A stretch of 64,000 nucleotides of DNA from an uncultured Gammaproteobacteria bacterium. Lineage in GTDB: Bacteria > Pseudomonadota > Gammaproteobacteria > CAMYKB01. A model generated the notes under the pieces. That model saw only the letters and a program-made list of their open reading frames with translations, did no database searches and was not told where the DNA came from. The stretch lies in NCBI GenBank assembly GCA_947258875.1, contig CAMYKB010000005.1, positions 52,608-116,607 of the forward strand, written 5' to 3'. How positions within the stretch are numbered: position 1 is the first letter of the stretch; each line of letters begins with the position of its first letter. The position numbers and the translations under genes are program-made. Positions 37,915 through 49,272 of the stretch are shown here, in pieces.

Positions 37915-40206
37915 ATGAAAAAAATAACCCATATTGATCGGGCCTTGACTGGAAACAATCCGGAGGAGAGGCACCCGCATCGGCTTGCCGCGATCATGTT
38001 CACTGACGTGGTCGGCTATTCGCGCTGGATGAATGAGGACGAGGCACAGGCCATTCGCCTGGTTGAACAACACCGCAAGCAACTGATTCCTCTGATTGAA
38101 GCCCATGGGGGCACGCTGATCGATGCTGTAGGCGACTCCCTGTTTGCCTGTTTCGACAGCGCTATTGAAGCAGCGAGCGCAGCCATCGATATGCAACGGG
38201 CGATGGACCAGTTCAGCCTGAAGCACAACCCGGGCAACCGTCACTTCCAGATCCGTATCGGCATCCATGTAGGCGATATCGTCATAAAGAACAAACGCGC
38301 CTTTGGTGATGGGGTCAACATTGCCGCACGCATTGAACCACTGGCCCGCCCTGGCGGCATATGTGTTACCCAAACCGTATTCGACCTCATCCGCGATAAG
38401 GTGGGGGCAGCTTGCCTGCCTATGGGCCAACGTAATCTGAAAAACATACCGGAACCCGTTAACCTATTCCAGCTCATCCACGAACCCACAGCGATAGAGC
38501 GCTTGGGTGAATCACTACTGAACCGCCTACCTTCGCTGAGCCTCTTACTCAACCATCTTGTGCTAAACCGTAAAGCGCTTAGAAGCGGACTGATTATTGT
38601 TGGCTTAGCATTGGTAATTCCATTGGTATTGCACTATTCGAAAAAGCCAACCATACAGCCTACGACGACACAGTATTACAATATAGAATTGCGTGATTTT
38701 AAAAATCTCAGCGATAGCACCAAGACTTACCTCAGCCAAGGTATTACTGATGTTATCGGCTCTCAATTAACAAACATTCCGCGTCTGTATCTTGTTGGTG
38801 CGCAAATGGCTACTGACGCACCACTGCGCCTTGAAGGTAGCATCCAGCATGACCGGGATCGCCTGCGTATTACGTACCGTCTGGTTCGTAACAAAGACCA
38901 GGTGCAGCTGGGTGCCGGCGTAGTAGATGGGATGACAAGTAACATCTTCAAACTACAGGATAAAGCCGCCAGTAAAATAGCCGCCATGCTGGGAGACATA
39001 CTAAGTATCGAAACAGCACATGCTAGACCTGTTAAACTGACACACGATGTAACGGCCTATGATTATTACCTGCAGGGCCACGGCTACTTAAGACAGCCCA
39101 AAAACCAAGCGACGTTAGCTAACGCGGTCGAGTTATTTACACGCGCCTTGAGTCTGGACCCTGAGTTTGCCCGCGCATACGCCGGACTATGCGTAGCAAA
39201 CGTACAATCTCATATTCTTGGCCACGACCCTGCCTACATCAAACAGGCGGAATCAGACTGCCATCAGGCACTGGGGCTGGATAATAAACTCACCGCGGTA
39301 CACACCGCACTGGGTGAGCTCTATCTAGAGACGGGAAAATATAATGATGCCATTACACATCTTAATAAAGCCATATCCTTCAATCAGAAGGATTTTGATG
39401 CCTACCATTCGTTGGCCTTTGCGTATTCGAAATTGAAGCAGCCGCAGCAAGCCGAAGCCACGTTCCAGAAAGCAATCCAACACCATCCCGGCTACTTCAT
39501 GAATTATCAGATGCTGGGCATATACTTGTTCTATGAAGGCCGTTTACAGGAATCTGCACGGGCTTTTCAAACAACAACCGAGCTAGCGCCTTCCTATGCC
39601 TATGCGCACAGTAATTATGGAGTAACACAATTTCTACTAGGAGATTTCGATCAGGCACTCTCAGCCTATCAAAAATCATTGTCAATTAATAAAAATGAAC
39701 TCGCATACACTAACCTCGCCAAGCTGTATTATTATCAGAGAGATTTCAGCAAGGCCAAAGACCATTATCTCAAGGCACTTGATATCACGCCACGTTATCA
39801 TATTGCTTGGCGCGGCCTCGCTGAAGCATATTCACAACTGGAAAATTCCGTAGAAGAAAGCAAAGATGCTTACATATATGCTTTGAAATATGCAGAGGAG
39901 CGATTAGAGGTTAACGCCCAGGACTCAGAGGCGCTACTGACACTCGCAGCAGCCAGTAGCAAACTTGGAGATACAATAGAGGCCAGCACCGCTATTGCGA
40001 AGCTATTGGCATTGGTACCGGAAGATCCAGAAACTCAGTTTGAGATCGCCCTTATATGGAAAAACATGGGCCAGAAACAACGCTCGCTGAAGGCGCTGGA
40101 GAAGGCTCTCCGGCTGGGATTATCAACTGACCTGTTCAAATTAGCTCCGGATCTGGATGACATCCGAAATGAACCGGGCTTTAGAGCACTACTCGATACC
40201 GGCTAA
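37915..40206 (+). CDS. Class III adenylate/guanylate cyclase with TPR domain
   Basis: A 763-residue protein. Residues ~22-190 form a class III cyclase domain, with metal-binding Asp31 (MFTDVVGYSRWMN) and Asp74 (DAVGDSLFACF) and the segment AFGDGVNIAARIEPLA. A membrane helix follows (SGLIIVGLALVIPLVLHYS, ~223-241), then a FlgO/TolB-like segment (GITDVIGSQLTNIPRLYLVG) and about eight TPRs. This is the layout of rhizobial-type cyclase-TPR proteins. Whether cAMP or cGMP is made is unresolved. The GDS in place of GDG near Asp74 is unusual but keeps the metal ligand. The TPRs would lie across the membrane from the cyclase and may sense a protein partner. Confidence 0.88.
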   Translation: MKKITHIDRALTGNNPEERHPHRLAAIMFTDVVGYSRWMNEDEAQAIRLVEQHRKQLIPLIEAHGGTLIDAVGDSLFACFDSAIEAASAAIDMQRAMDQFSLKHNPGNRHFQIRIGIHVGDIVIKNKRAFGDGVNIAARIEPLARPGGICVTQTVFDLIRDKVGAACLPMGQRNLKNIPEPVNLFQLIHEPTAIERLGESLLNRLPSLSLLLNHLVLNRKALRSGLIIVGLALVIPLVLHYSKKPTIQPTTTQYYNIELRDFKNLSDSTKTYLSQGITDVIGSQLTNIPRLYLVGAQMATDAPLRLEGSIQHDRDRLRITYRLVRNKDQVQLGAGVVDGMTSNIFKLQDKAASKIAAMLGDILSIETAHARPVKLTHDVTAYDYYLQGHGYLRQPKNQATLANAVELFTRALSLDPEFARAYAGLCVANVQSHILGHDPAYIKQAESDCHQALGLDNKLTAVHTALGELYLETGKYNDAITHLNKAISFNQKDFDAYHSLAFAYSKLKQPQQAEATFQKAIQHHPGYFMNYQMLGIYLFYEGRLQESARAFQTTTELAPSYAYAHSNYGVTQFLLGDFDQALSAYQKSLSINKNELAYTNLAKLYYYQRDFSKAKDHYLKALDITPRYHIAWRGLAEAYSQLENSVEESKDAYIYALKYAEERLEVNAQDSEALLTLAAASSKLGDTIEASTAIAKLLALVPEDPETQFEIALIWKNMGQKQRSLKALEKALRLGLSTDLFKLAPDLDDIRNEPGFRALLDTG

Positions 40207-40308
40207 GGCACCATGTCACTGCGACAACTGAAACCTCAGTCGTAAATATCTTTAAATACATCCACCAGACTAACTATAACTGCCCACTATTCTTGTTCGG
40301 GAATCACT

Positions 40309-42696
40309 ATGAGCGGAAAACTCTACAATCTTATCTTTAAAGGCGAAGTCACAGATCAGTACACTGTCGCACAGGTTAAAGATAATTTCGCTGAAAGTTT
40401 CAAAAAAGATCCCGCAACGCTTGAGCCACTGTTTTCAGGCGTACCTTGCACGCTTGTAAAGAACTTGGATCGGGAAAGAGCGGAAAAGCAGGCGATGCTG
40501 ATGAAACGTCTCGGGGCCATCGTTCATGTAATACAAGCAGATGATATCTCTGCTGTTCCCGCCAGTGGGCAGACAAAATATAAACCCAAATCATCTGCGT
40601 CAGAAAAGCCGGAAGCCAATCTTTCTAGTCAGCATGCAGAGTTACCATATAAAGAAAACCACAGAAAAGAAAAAAATGAAAGTCTAATCGCAGGCGCGAT
40701 CGAGCAACAAAAATCAAAAGCCACTAATGAAAAAATCAACAAGAGAAGCTGGCTCCGGTATCGTTTCGACACCTTCATGGCAAAAGGCGGTGCTTCGATA
40801 TTTAAGGCCCTGACGGTTACATTTCTAATCATATTTATCAGTATTGCAGCAACCAGAGGACTATTTCTGTTGTTTTTCCCTGAAGCGGCACTACAGTACG
40901 AGAATTCAGGATTTTTCGCTAATTTATATATTACGTTTCTGCAGCTAACCGACCCCGGCAATATGGCACAGGATATTCAATCTTCACCATGGTACAAGGT
41001 ATTTGCCGTGCTGGCAGGTCTTGCCGGTATCATTATGCTGTCAGCACTGATCGCGTTTATCACCACGAGCATGGATCAAAAAATCAATGAACTCAAACGT
41101 GGTCACTCAAAAGTCATAGAAAATAACCACACCCTGATTTTAGGCTGGAATGAACAACGCATCGTCGAAATTATCCGGGAGCTCATTCTCGCAAATGAAA
41201 GTGAGGATGATGCCTGTGTTGTTATCCTTGCTGATAAAGATAAGGAAGAAATGGACGATGCATTAAGACTTAGCATCCCCAACTCCAAGACAACCCGGCT
41301 GGTCACGCGGAGCGGGAATGTATCGACGATAGCTAATCTAGATATGGTATCAATCGAGAGATGCAAATCAGTTATCATACTGGCGGATTGCGAAGATACC
41401 GACAGTGCAGCTAAAAAAGCGAGCAGTGACGCAAAGGCCATTCAAACCGTGCTTGCAACCACAGGTAAGGGGCCGGATGATGAAGACTTCAACATCGTCG
41501 TGGAAATATTTAACCCAACCCATCGCGAAATCGTTAAATCAACCTTCCCCGAACACGTCGTTACCGTCAACACCAGCGACATCCTCGCCAAATTATTGGT
41601 CCAGACCTCTCGCTCTATTGGCTTGTCCGTTGTTTATAACGAAATTCTGTCTTTTGACGGCTGTGAAATGTATTTCCACACGGATGATTGGGGAGAGATT
41701 AATTTCGGTCAGCTGGGTTACCATTTCTCCGACGGTGTACCAATGGGTGTCCGCCAGGCGGACGGCGGCCTCATCATGAACCCCGAGGTCACATATAAAA
41801 TGAGGGACGGTGACGATATATTAATCGTGGCCGATGATGATTCAACTATTGAATATCAATCAGAAGTTGTAGCAATACCTGACAATTATGAGCTGGCTGG
41901 CGGCCGGCTTCCCCAACGAATCGAGCGTGAGTTGGTACTCGGTTGGAATCATAAGTCAGCAATTATCTTGCGGGAGTTCGCCGATTACGTCGAAGAAGGT
42001 AGCGAAATTCATATTCTACTTAAAACTCCTTCTGACAACCAAAGAAAAGAAATAACCACACTCAATAATGACCTTGATGGGATAGATTTAAAATTGATTG
42101 AGAAAGACCGTCTCGACCGCGATGAATTAATGAAACTCAAACCCTTCAGCTATGACAATATTATTATTCTTGCCAGTAATGATGGTGAAACCGACAATAT
42201 CGATGCGCAACACGTAGACTCTGAGAATATTGTCGCGCTACTCCTCCTGAGAAGTATATTTAACGTGTATCCAGAAGAAAGCAAAAAAACAAAGCTAATC
42301 ACCGAAGTTCTGGACTCTCAGAATTACCCGCTCGTGGCGCGCGCTGGAGTCAAGGATGTCATCATATCAAACCGTCTTGTCAGCATGATCATGGCGCAAA
42401 TTTCAGAAAGTCGGGACATTCAAAAAGTGTATGACGACATTTTCCAGGAAGACGGTTCGGAAATATACCTTAAACCCGCCAAACTCTATTTCAAATCATT
42501 TCCCATTGATGTTTCATTTGCCGACATGATGGCCATTGCACAAAAACGTGAAGAAATATGTATTGGTGTAAAAATCAAAGCACTCGAATCGGATAATGAG
42601 CAGAATAACGGCGTGCAACTCATACCGGACAAAAATACCCGATTCGCGATGCAGGCCGATGATAACCTGGTGGTTTTGGCCGAAGATGAGCTATAA
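40309..42696 (+). CDS. Castor/Pollux-type ion channel with an extra N-terminal module
   Basis: A 795-residue protein. Residues 1-78 form a compact domain (YNLIFKGEVTDQYTVAQVKD ... CTLVKNLDRERAEKQAMLMKRLGA) followed by a charged linker to about 150. Membrane helices lie at ~166-190 and ~230-253, with a pore-like stretch between them (YITFLQLTDPGNMAQ). Two tandem RCK-like halves follow, beginning TLILGWNEQRIVEIIREL and ELVLGWNHKSAIILREF. This is the Castor/Pollux/DMI1 channel layout, a cation channel family first known from plant nuclei. The N-terminal module is not part of that family. A bacterial function is not established. Confidence 0.8.
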   Translation: MSGKLYNLIFKGEVTDQYTVAQVKDNFAESFKKDPATLEPLFSGVPCTLVKNLDRERAEKQAMLMKRLGAIVHVIQADDISAVPASGQTKYKPKSSASEKPEANLSSQHAELPYKENHRKEKNESLIAGAIEQQKSKATNEKINKRSWLRYRFDTFMAKGGASIFKALTVTFLIIFISIAATRGLFLLFFPEAALQYENSGFFANLYITFLQLTDPGNMAQDIQSSPWYKVFAVLAGLAGIIMLSALIAFITTSMDQKINELKRGHSKVIENNHTLILGWNEQRIVEIIRELILANESEDDACVVILADKDKEEMDDALRLSIPNSKTTRLVTRSGNVSTIANLDMVSIERCKSVIILADCEDTDSAAKKASSDAKAIQTVLATTGKGPDDEDFNIVVEIFNPTHREIVKSTFPEHVVTVNTSDILAKLLVQTSRSIGLSVVYNEILSFDGCEMYFHTDDWGEINFGQLGYHFSDGVPMGVRQADGGLIMNPEVTYKMRDGDDILIVADDDSTIEYQSEVVAIPDNYELAGGRLPQRIERELVLGWNHKSAIILREFADYVEEGSEIHILLKTPSDNQRKEITTLNNDLDGIDLKLIEKDRLDRDELMKLKPFSYDNIIILASNDGETDNIDAQHVDSENIVALLLLRSIFNVYPEESKKTKLITEVLDSQNYPLVARAGVKDVIISNRLVSMIMAQISESRDIQKVYDDIFQEDGSEIYLKPAKLYFKSFPIDVSFADMMAIAQKREEICIGVKIKALESDNEQNNGVQLIPDKNTRFAMQADDNLVVLAEDEL

Positions 42697-42819
42697 CATA
42701 AGCTTGCGAGGCGTCAATTTCATCCTGATAGCAAAAAAATCGACTCACTCAGAAAAGAATTTTATGCAAACTACTAAGCCCAGCAGCTGCGCGCTCCAGC
42801 TATCCGGAGATTTGCAGCA

Positions 42820-44120
<1,301 letters not shown>

Positions 44121-44124
<4 letters not shown>

Positions 44125-44603
44125 GTATCGTTATCCTTCGTTTGGGCATCCTGGCTTTCATCAAGCAGTTGCTTTAATTGTTCCTGTTCCGCCTCGCTCA
44201 GAGGTGTATCGCTGACAGTTTTACGACGACGCAACATAAGGATCATAAGTAACGCGCCACCGCCAAGTAATACAAACGGCCCGTACCACAGTAGATAGGT
44301 CTTGGGTTGGACCAGAGGTTTGTACAATACGAAATCGCCATAACGTGAATGCATAAAATCGAGCACCTCCCGGTCACTGGCTCCCTGCTCCAGCAACTTG
44401 ACGACTTCATCGCGCAGATCCTGAGCCAGCCCGGCATCAGAATCGGCCAGCGACTGGTTCTGGCACACCAGGCAGCGCAACTCGCCGAGCAATCCGTAGT
44501 AACGGTCTTGTAAGGCTGGATCGATCTCAGCTACTGATTTAGCACCAAGCCAGAGTGGCAAGGCCAACAAGCTGATCATTAGCCATAGTGAAAAGTGTTT
44601 CAA
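44121..44603 (-). CDS. ccmH: Cytochrome c maturation protein CcmH
   Basis: A 160-residue thiol oxidoreductase with a signal-like N-terminal helix. The active-site motif LRCLVCQNQS has Cys44 and Cys47, followed by the three-helix fold (DAGLAQDLRDEVVKLLEQG, FMHSRYGDFVLYKP) and a C-terminal membrane helix (GPFVLLGGGALLMILML). It reduces apocytochrome CxxCH thiols and works with CcmF and CcmI. This is the short CcmH form, with CcmI encoded separately. Both ends overlap their neighbours by four bases. Confidence 0.95.
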
Positions 44604-45133
44604 ATTCGTGTCTCTTGTAATTGTTTAACGATGGGCAGGATCTTTGTTTGATAAATCTCGTGCGTCATCGGCCCGATATGTTTGTAGCGGATCATGCCAT
44701 TTTGATCAATCAGGAATGTTTCTGGCGCACCGTATACTCCCCAGTCAATCGCAACGCGTCCGTCTTCATCAAAGGCGGTCGCGGTATAGGGATCACCCAG
44801 CTCGCGCAACCAGCGCAGTGCGAGGGGGCGCTCGTCTTTGTAATTCAGGCCGTAAATGGGCAACTGCTGTTGTTGCGAGAGTTCAACCAATACACCATGT
44901 TCCTGACGACAGGCAAAGCACCATGTCGCCCAAACATTAAGCAGTGATATCTGGCCTTTAAAGTCATCACTGGAAAAAACCTGACTGGCATCTTTGAGTC
45001 GCGGCAGGGAAAATTGCGGTACTGGTTTATCGATTAGGGGCGAATCGACCTTTCTGGGGTCGAGCGTCAAACCAATGGCCAGGAAGGCGACTAACGCTAT
45101 GAAGATAGCGGCTGGTATGAGAAAGCGTGACAT
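44600..45133 (-). CDS. ccmG: Thiol:disulfide oxidoreductase CcmG/DsbE
   Basis: A 177-residue membrane-anchored thioredoxin-fold protein that keeps apocytochrome c or CcmH thiols reduced. The anchor helix (FLIPAAIFIALVAFLAIGL) leads to the active site WATWCFACRQEH, Cys72 and Cys75; the usual residues between the cysteines are PT or VP, so Phe-Ala is a variant. GLNYKDERPLALRWLRELGDPY and GVYGAPETFLIDQNG are CcmG-specific. Its start shares one base with the ccmF stop. Confidence 0.95.
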   Translation of the reverse strand: MSRFLIPAAIFIALVAFLAIGLTLDPRKVDSPLIDKPVPQFSLPRLKDASQVFSSDDFKGQISLLNVWATWCFACRQEHGVLVELSQQQQLPIYGLNYKDERPLALRWLRELGDPYTATAFDEDGRVAIDWGVYGAPETFLIDQNGMIRYKHIGPMTHEIYQTKILPIVKQLQETRI

Positions 45134-47130
45134 CAGGTTTGTCCGGGGGAAGGATTCAGCTCAGCGTCAATAGCCTGACTCGCTTCCTTGCGTTGCGCCA
45201 ATCGATATCGCCGGTCGGAAGCGGCTAAAATGCCGCCAAACGCCATGAACAATGGTCCTAACCAGATCCACTGGATAAAGGGTTTGTAGTACACCCGCAT
45301 ACCCCAGGCACCGTCCGTGAGTGGCTCGCCCATGGCAACATAGATGTCACGCAATAAATTGTCATCGATGCCGGCTTCAGTCATGGGGTTATTCTGTACG
45401 TGGTAAATGCGTTTTTCCGGATGCAGGGTCGCAACCTTGCGACCATCGCGGGTGACGGTCATAACACCCTGATCAGAGCGATAGTTGGGACCTTCTAGAG
45501 GCCTGCTACCTTCAAAGCGAAACACATAGCCGGCCAAAGCAACGCTCTCGCCTGGTGCCATACGGAGTTCCTTTTCGACACCAAAGGCATTGCTGAAGAT
45601 GATGCCTATGGCAACAATAGCCATTCCAAGATGCGCAAAGGTCATACCGTATATTCCACGTGACACACCCGTTACCGCTTCCGCCAATGATTTATGTGCT
45701 CTCCTGCGCTGGATGTGTGACCATAAATTATAGAGTGCTGACAGCACAATCCAACCGCTCAAGCCGATGCCCAATGCCACCATGATGGTGTTTCTAGCAA
45801 ACAAAACCAGCGGCACGCCAATGCCGAGTACAACGGCGGCTGCAAACACCCAACGCAGACGATGAATCAGTTCACTGGCTCGCGCCTGCTTCCAGCGCAC
45901 GAAAGGTCCGACCCCCATAAGGAACAGCAGCGGAATCATCAAGGGTGCAAACACGCTGTCAAAATAAGGCGGGCCAACCGAAATCTTGCCGAGGCCCAGA
46001 GCATCCAGGAACAAGGGGTACAAGGTACCGACCAGAATAGTGACCAGCGCCACCACCAATAGAATGTTATTAATGAGCAAGAAGGTCTCGCGTGACATCG
46101 ACTGGAAGCTACCGCTACTGCGTACCTTGGGTGCACGCCAGGCATACAGTAATAACGAACCTCCTACGACAACTGCGAGAAACGCCAGGATGTACACGCC
46201 ACGTGCGGGATCGGTTGCAAAGGCATGTACGGACACTAATACACCGGAACGCACCAGGAAGGTGCCCAACAGACTCAGGGAAAACGCGAGGATCGCCAGC
46301 AGTACTGTCCAGCTCTTAAAGGCACCGCGTTTTTCGGTTACGGCCAGGGAATGAATCAGGGCTGTACCCACCAGCCAGGGCATAAACGAGGCATTCTCAA
46401 CGGGATCCCAGAACCACCAGCCACCCCAACCCAACTCATGATAGGCCCACCAGCTGCCCAGCATGATGCCAATGGTGAGGAAAATCCATGCTGACGTTGC
46501 CCAGGGCCGCGACCAGCGTGCCCAGGTGGCATCCAGTTGACCACCCAATAAGGCCGCAATAGCCAGCGCAAACGCGACTGAGAAGCCGACATAGCCCATG
46601 TAGAGCATGGGCGGATGAATCACCAGGCCCGGATCCTGTAACAACGGATTCAAATCGCGTCCATCGGCGGGAATTGGAAACAGGCGATCAAATGGATTGG
46701 ACGTAAAGAGTATGAACAGCAGGAAACCGATGCTGATGAGTCCCATAACTGCAATCACGCGTGCGGCATAGGTCTGCGGGATGCTGCGGCTAAAGATCGT
46801 CACAGCTGTCGTCCAACCACTGAGGATCAGTGCCCATAACAGTAAGGAGCCTTCATGCGCACCCCAGACAGCTGAGATACGGTATTGCAACGGCAACAGA
46901 CTGTTGGAATTTTCTGCGGTATAGCGTACTGAGAAATCGTTATAGATGAAGGCGTAAGTCAGGCAACCGAAAGCTATCACCAGGAACAGAAACTGCCCGC
47001 GCGCCGCGGGACGCGCCACCGCCATCCACTCGGGGATACCACGATGCGCGCCCACCAGCGGCACTACGCTCTGGATCAAGGCCAGACCCAGGGCGATAAT
47101 GAGTGCAAATTGTCCGATTTCAGGGATCAT
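45133..47130 (-). CDS. ccmF: Heme lyase subunit CcmF
   Basis: A 665-residue polytopic protein that takes heme from CcmE and, with CcmH and CcmI, attaches it to apocytochrome c. The WWD domain GWGGWWFWDPVENASFMPWL is clear, and further family segments VWGAHEGSLLLWALILSGW and LGTFLVRSGVLVSVHAFA are in place. Length and more than a dozen hydrophobic helices are as expected. It lies four bases after ccmE. Confidence 0.97.
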   Translation of the reverse strand: MIPEIGQFALIIALGLALIQSVVPLVGAHRGIPEWMAVARPAARGQFLFLVIAFGCLTYAFIYNDFSVRYTAENSNSLLPLQYRISAVWGAHEGSLLLWALILSGWTTAVTIFSRSIPQTYAARVIAVMGLISIGFLLFILFTSNPFDRLFPIPADGRDLNPLLQDPGLVIHPPMLYMGYVGFSVAFALAIAALLGGQLDATWARWSRPWATSAWIFLTIGIMLGSWWAYHELGWGGWWFWDPVENASFMPWLVGTALIHSLAVTEKRGAFKSWTVLLAILAFSLSLLGTFLVRSGVLVSVHAFATDPARGVYILAFLAVVVGGSLLLYAWRAPKVRSSGSFQSMSRETFLLINNILLVVALVTILVGTLYPLFLDALGLGKISVGPPYFDSVFAPLMIPLLFLMGVGPFVRWKQARASELIHRLRWVFAAAVVLGIGVPLVLFARNTIMVALGIGLSGWIVLSALYNLWSHIQRRRAHKSLAEAVTGVSRGIYGMTFAHLGMAIVAIGIIFSNAFGVEKELRMAPGESVALAGYVFRFEGSRPLEGPNYRSDQGVMTVTRDGRKVATLHPEKRIYHVQNNPMTEAGIDDNLLRDIYVAMGEPLTDGAWGMRVYYKPFIQWIWLGPLFMAFGGILAASDRRYRLAQRKEASQAIDAELNPSPGQT

Positions 47131-47134
47131 ATGT

Positions 47135-47662
47135 TTAGTTATCCGCTTTCAGGGTATCCGGCATGTCCATACCAGATTTTGCCGTATTGGCCGGGGCATT
47201 TATGGGTATATTTTCAGGATGCGCGCCGTCTGTGCGCTTTCCCGCTGTCTTCAAGGCATCAGCCACTTCCGGAGGCATATAGTTTTCGTCATGTTTCGCC
47301 AGGACTTCTTCGGCACGGAACAGGCCGTCGTTCTCCAGCCGGCCCATGGCAACGATACCCTGCCCCTCGCGAAACAGATCGGGAAGAATGCCGGTATAGG
47401 TGACGGGTACAACCCCGTCGGTATCGGTGAGGTTAAAACTCACCGTAAGGCCATCGTTCTGCCGATTGACACTGCCTGCTACGACCAGACCACCGACGCG
47501 GAAGGCGCGATCTACGGGCGCCTCACCTGCCAGGACTTGCGTAGGGCTGTAAAAATAAAGCAGGTTCTGATTGAACGCGTACAGACCCAGTGCCGTGGCG
47601 CTGAAGATGCCGGTCACCAGGATAGTTACCATAATGAGACGTTTTTTGCGTTTTGGATTCAT
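47135..47662 (-). CDS. ccmE: Heme chaperone CcmE
   Basis: A 175-residue membrane-anchored periplasmic chaperone that binds heme covalently through His124 in [13 protein letters not shown]. The start MNPKRKKRL with the helix that follows, the [12 protein letters not shown] segment and the variable tail are typical. Its ATG overlaps the ccmD stop by four bases (ATGA). Heme is loaded by CcmC with CcmD and handed to CcmF. Confidence 0.96.
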   Translation of the reverse strand: MNPKRKKRLIMVTILVTGIFSATALGLYAFNQNLLYFYSPTQVLAGEAPVDRAFRVGGLVVAGSVNRQNDGLTVSFNLTDTDGVVPVTYTGILPDLFREGQGIVAMGRLENDGLFRAEEVLAKHDENYMPPEVADALKTAGKRTDGAHPENIPINAPANTAKSGMDMPDTLKADN

Positions 47663-47823
47663 GATTGATTACCTGAAAGACTAATTTTGTCGGCGAGGCG
47701 GCGCAACAATTGCCGCCTGCGTAATATGGGCGAAATCAAGGTTGCCAGCAGAATGACCAATGCTAGCGCATAGGAGCTCCATACATAAAATGCATAACCG
47801 CCCATGTGTAAGAATTCTTGCAT
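47659..47823 (-). CDS. ccmD: Heme exporter accessory protein CcmD
   Basis: A 54-residue protein absent from the ORF track because it is short. Hand translation from ATG 47823 reads [20 protein letters not shown], then a hydrophobic helix ([14 protein letters not shown]) and a basic tail ([12 protein letters not shown]). The [15 protein letters not shown] pattern is the CcmD signature. CcmD stabilises CcmC-CcmE and helps release holo-CcmE. It lies nine bases after ccmC and overlaps ccmE by four. Confidence 0.95.
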   Translation of the reverse strand: MQEFLHMGGYAFYVWSSYALALVILLATLISPILRRRQLLRRLADKISLSGNQS

Positions 47824-47832
47824 CTTATTGCC

Positions 47833-48570
47833 TCAAGATAGTTGAACCACTTCACGCACCCAGTTGCTGTTGCGTTCCCGTTCCAGCACTTCGCAACGTG
47901 CGCGCATTAATAACACCATACCAAAATACGCCTTGAAGGCGACGGCCATAATCAGCAATGGAATCAGCATTCTGGTATCCATCGAAGGCTGGTCTAGCTT
48001 GGTGATCGTGGCACCTTGATGCAAGGTATTCCACCACACCACCGAATAATGAATGATAGGAATATTCACTACTCCAACCAGAGCCAGAATCGCGGCTGCA
48101 CGCGATGCAGTGCGCGTATCCTCGATTGCCGAATACAGGCTGATAACACCTAGATACAAAAACAGCAGGATAAGTTCCGAGGTCAGGCGCGCATCCCAGA
48201 CCCAGTAGGCACCCCACATCGGCTTGCCCCATAGCATTCCCGTAACCAGCGCCAATGCCGTAAACGAGGCACCGATCGGGGCGCAACTGATGGCGACGAC
48301 CTCTGCCAGCTTCATTTTCCAGATCAGGGCGATCGCACCGGCACCGGCCATCACCATATACACAAACATCGACATCCAGGCCGCTGGCACATGGATGAAT
48401 ATGATGCGATAGCTCTCGCCTTGCTGGTAATCAGCGGGTGCAACCACCAGCCCCCAGTACAGTCCCACCCCAAACAGGATGAGCGTCAGCACCGCAAGCC
48501 ATGGCAACAGGCGTCCCGCGTAAGTATAAAAATACCGGGGTGAGCCCAGCTTATGAAAAAATGTCCACAT
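47833..48570 (-). CDS. ccmC: Heme transporter subunit CcmC
   Basis: A 245-residue protein with six membrane helices that loads heme onto CcmE. The WWD-type loop PMWGAYWVWDARLTSELILLF is diagnostic, and conserved histidine regions appear in IFIHVPAAWMSMFVYMVMA and VVWWNTLHQGATI. Length is normal. It follows ccmB by four bases. Confidence 0.96.
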   Translation of the reverse strand: MWTFFHKLGSPRYFYTYAGRLLPWLAVLTLILFGVGLYWGLVVAPADYQQGESYRIIFIHVPAAWMSMFVYMVMAGAGAIALIWKMKLAEVVAISCAPIGASFTALALVTGMLWGKPMWGAYWVWDARLTSELILLFLYLGVISLYSAIEDTRTASRAAAILALVGVVNIPIIHYSVVWWNTLHQGATITKLDQPSMDTRMLIPLLIMAVAFKAYFGMVLLMRARCEVLERERNSNWVREVVQLS

Positions 48571-48574
48571 ATCG

Positions 48575-49240
48575 TTAACTCAAACTAATCCGCAGGGCCG
48601 CAGCCGTTGCAAAGGGTGTCAGTGTCAGCGCCAGGATCAACAATGCACCCATGATTGCCAATTGCCCGTTTACCGCCAGACCGGATGCCGCGGCATCGAC
48701 CGCACCGGATGCAAAAATAAGTAAAGGGATATACAAAGGCAGCACCAGCAGGGACAACAACATACCCCCCTTGCGCAATCCTACAGTCAATCCAACCCCT
48801 ATTGCACCGATCAAACTCAGCACGGGCGTACCCAGCGCCAATGTCAAAACCAAGGTTAGCATAGCCTCGGAAGGTAGGTACAATAAGACCGCTAACAGCG
48901 GCGCAAGTACCAGCAAGGGCAAGCCCGCCACCAGCCAATGTGCGAGCACTTTCGCCATTACCAGTGCTGGTAAGGAATGCGGGCTTACCAATAATTGCTC
49001 CAGACTACCATCCTCAAAATCCGTGCGGAATATCGTATCCAGTGATAATAGTGATGCCAGCAATGCCGCCACCCATACAACGCCCGGCGCCAGCGTCTTC
49101 AACACACTGCTTTCAGGACTAATCGCCAGCGGAAATAGAGTAATCACCAATACAAAAAACAGTAATGGATTGGCCATCTCCGAACGATTTCGGTACGTGA
49201 GAAGTAAATCACGTTTCAGTACAGCATTAAATGCACTCAT
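48575..49240 (-). CDS. ccmB: Heme exporter permease CcmB
   Basis: A 221-residue permease with about six helices that forms an ABC transporter with CcmA, needed to release heme-loaded CcmE. The N terminus LKRDLLLTYRNRSEMANPLLFF and the segment RTDFEDGSLEQLLVSPHSLP are family signatures. It is 32 bases downstream of ccmA. Confidence 0.95.
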   Translation of the reverse strand: MSAFNAVLKRDLLLTYRNRSEMANPLLFFVLVITLFPLAISPESSVLKTLAPGVVWVAALLASLLSLDTIFRTDFEDGSLEQLLVSPHSLPALVMAKVLAHWLVAGLPLLVLAPLLAVLLYLPSEAMLTLVLTLALGTPVLSLIGAIGVGLTVGLRKGGMLLSLLVLPLYIPLLIFASGAVDAAASGLAVNGQLAIMGALLILALTLTPFATAAALRISLS

Positions 49241-49272
49241 ATATCGTTTGCCAGATTAAAATGGATACAAAC

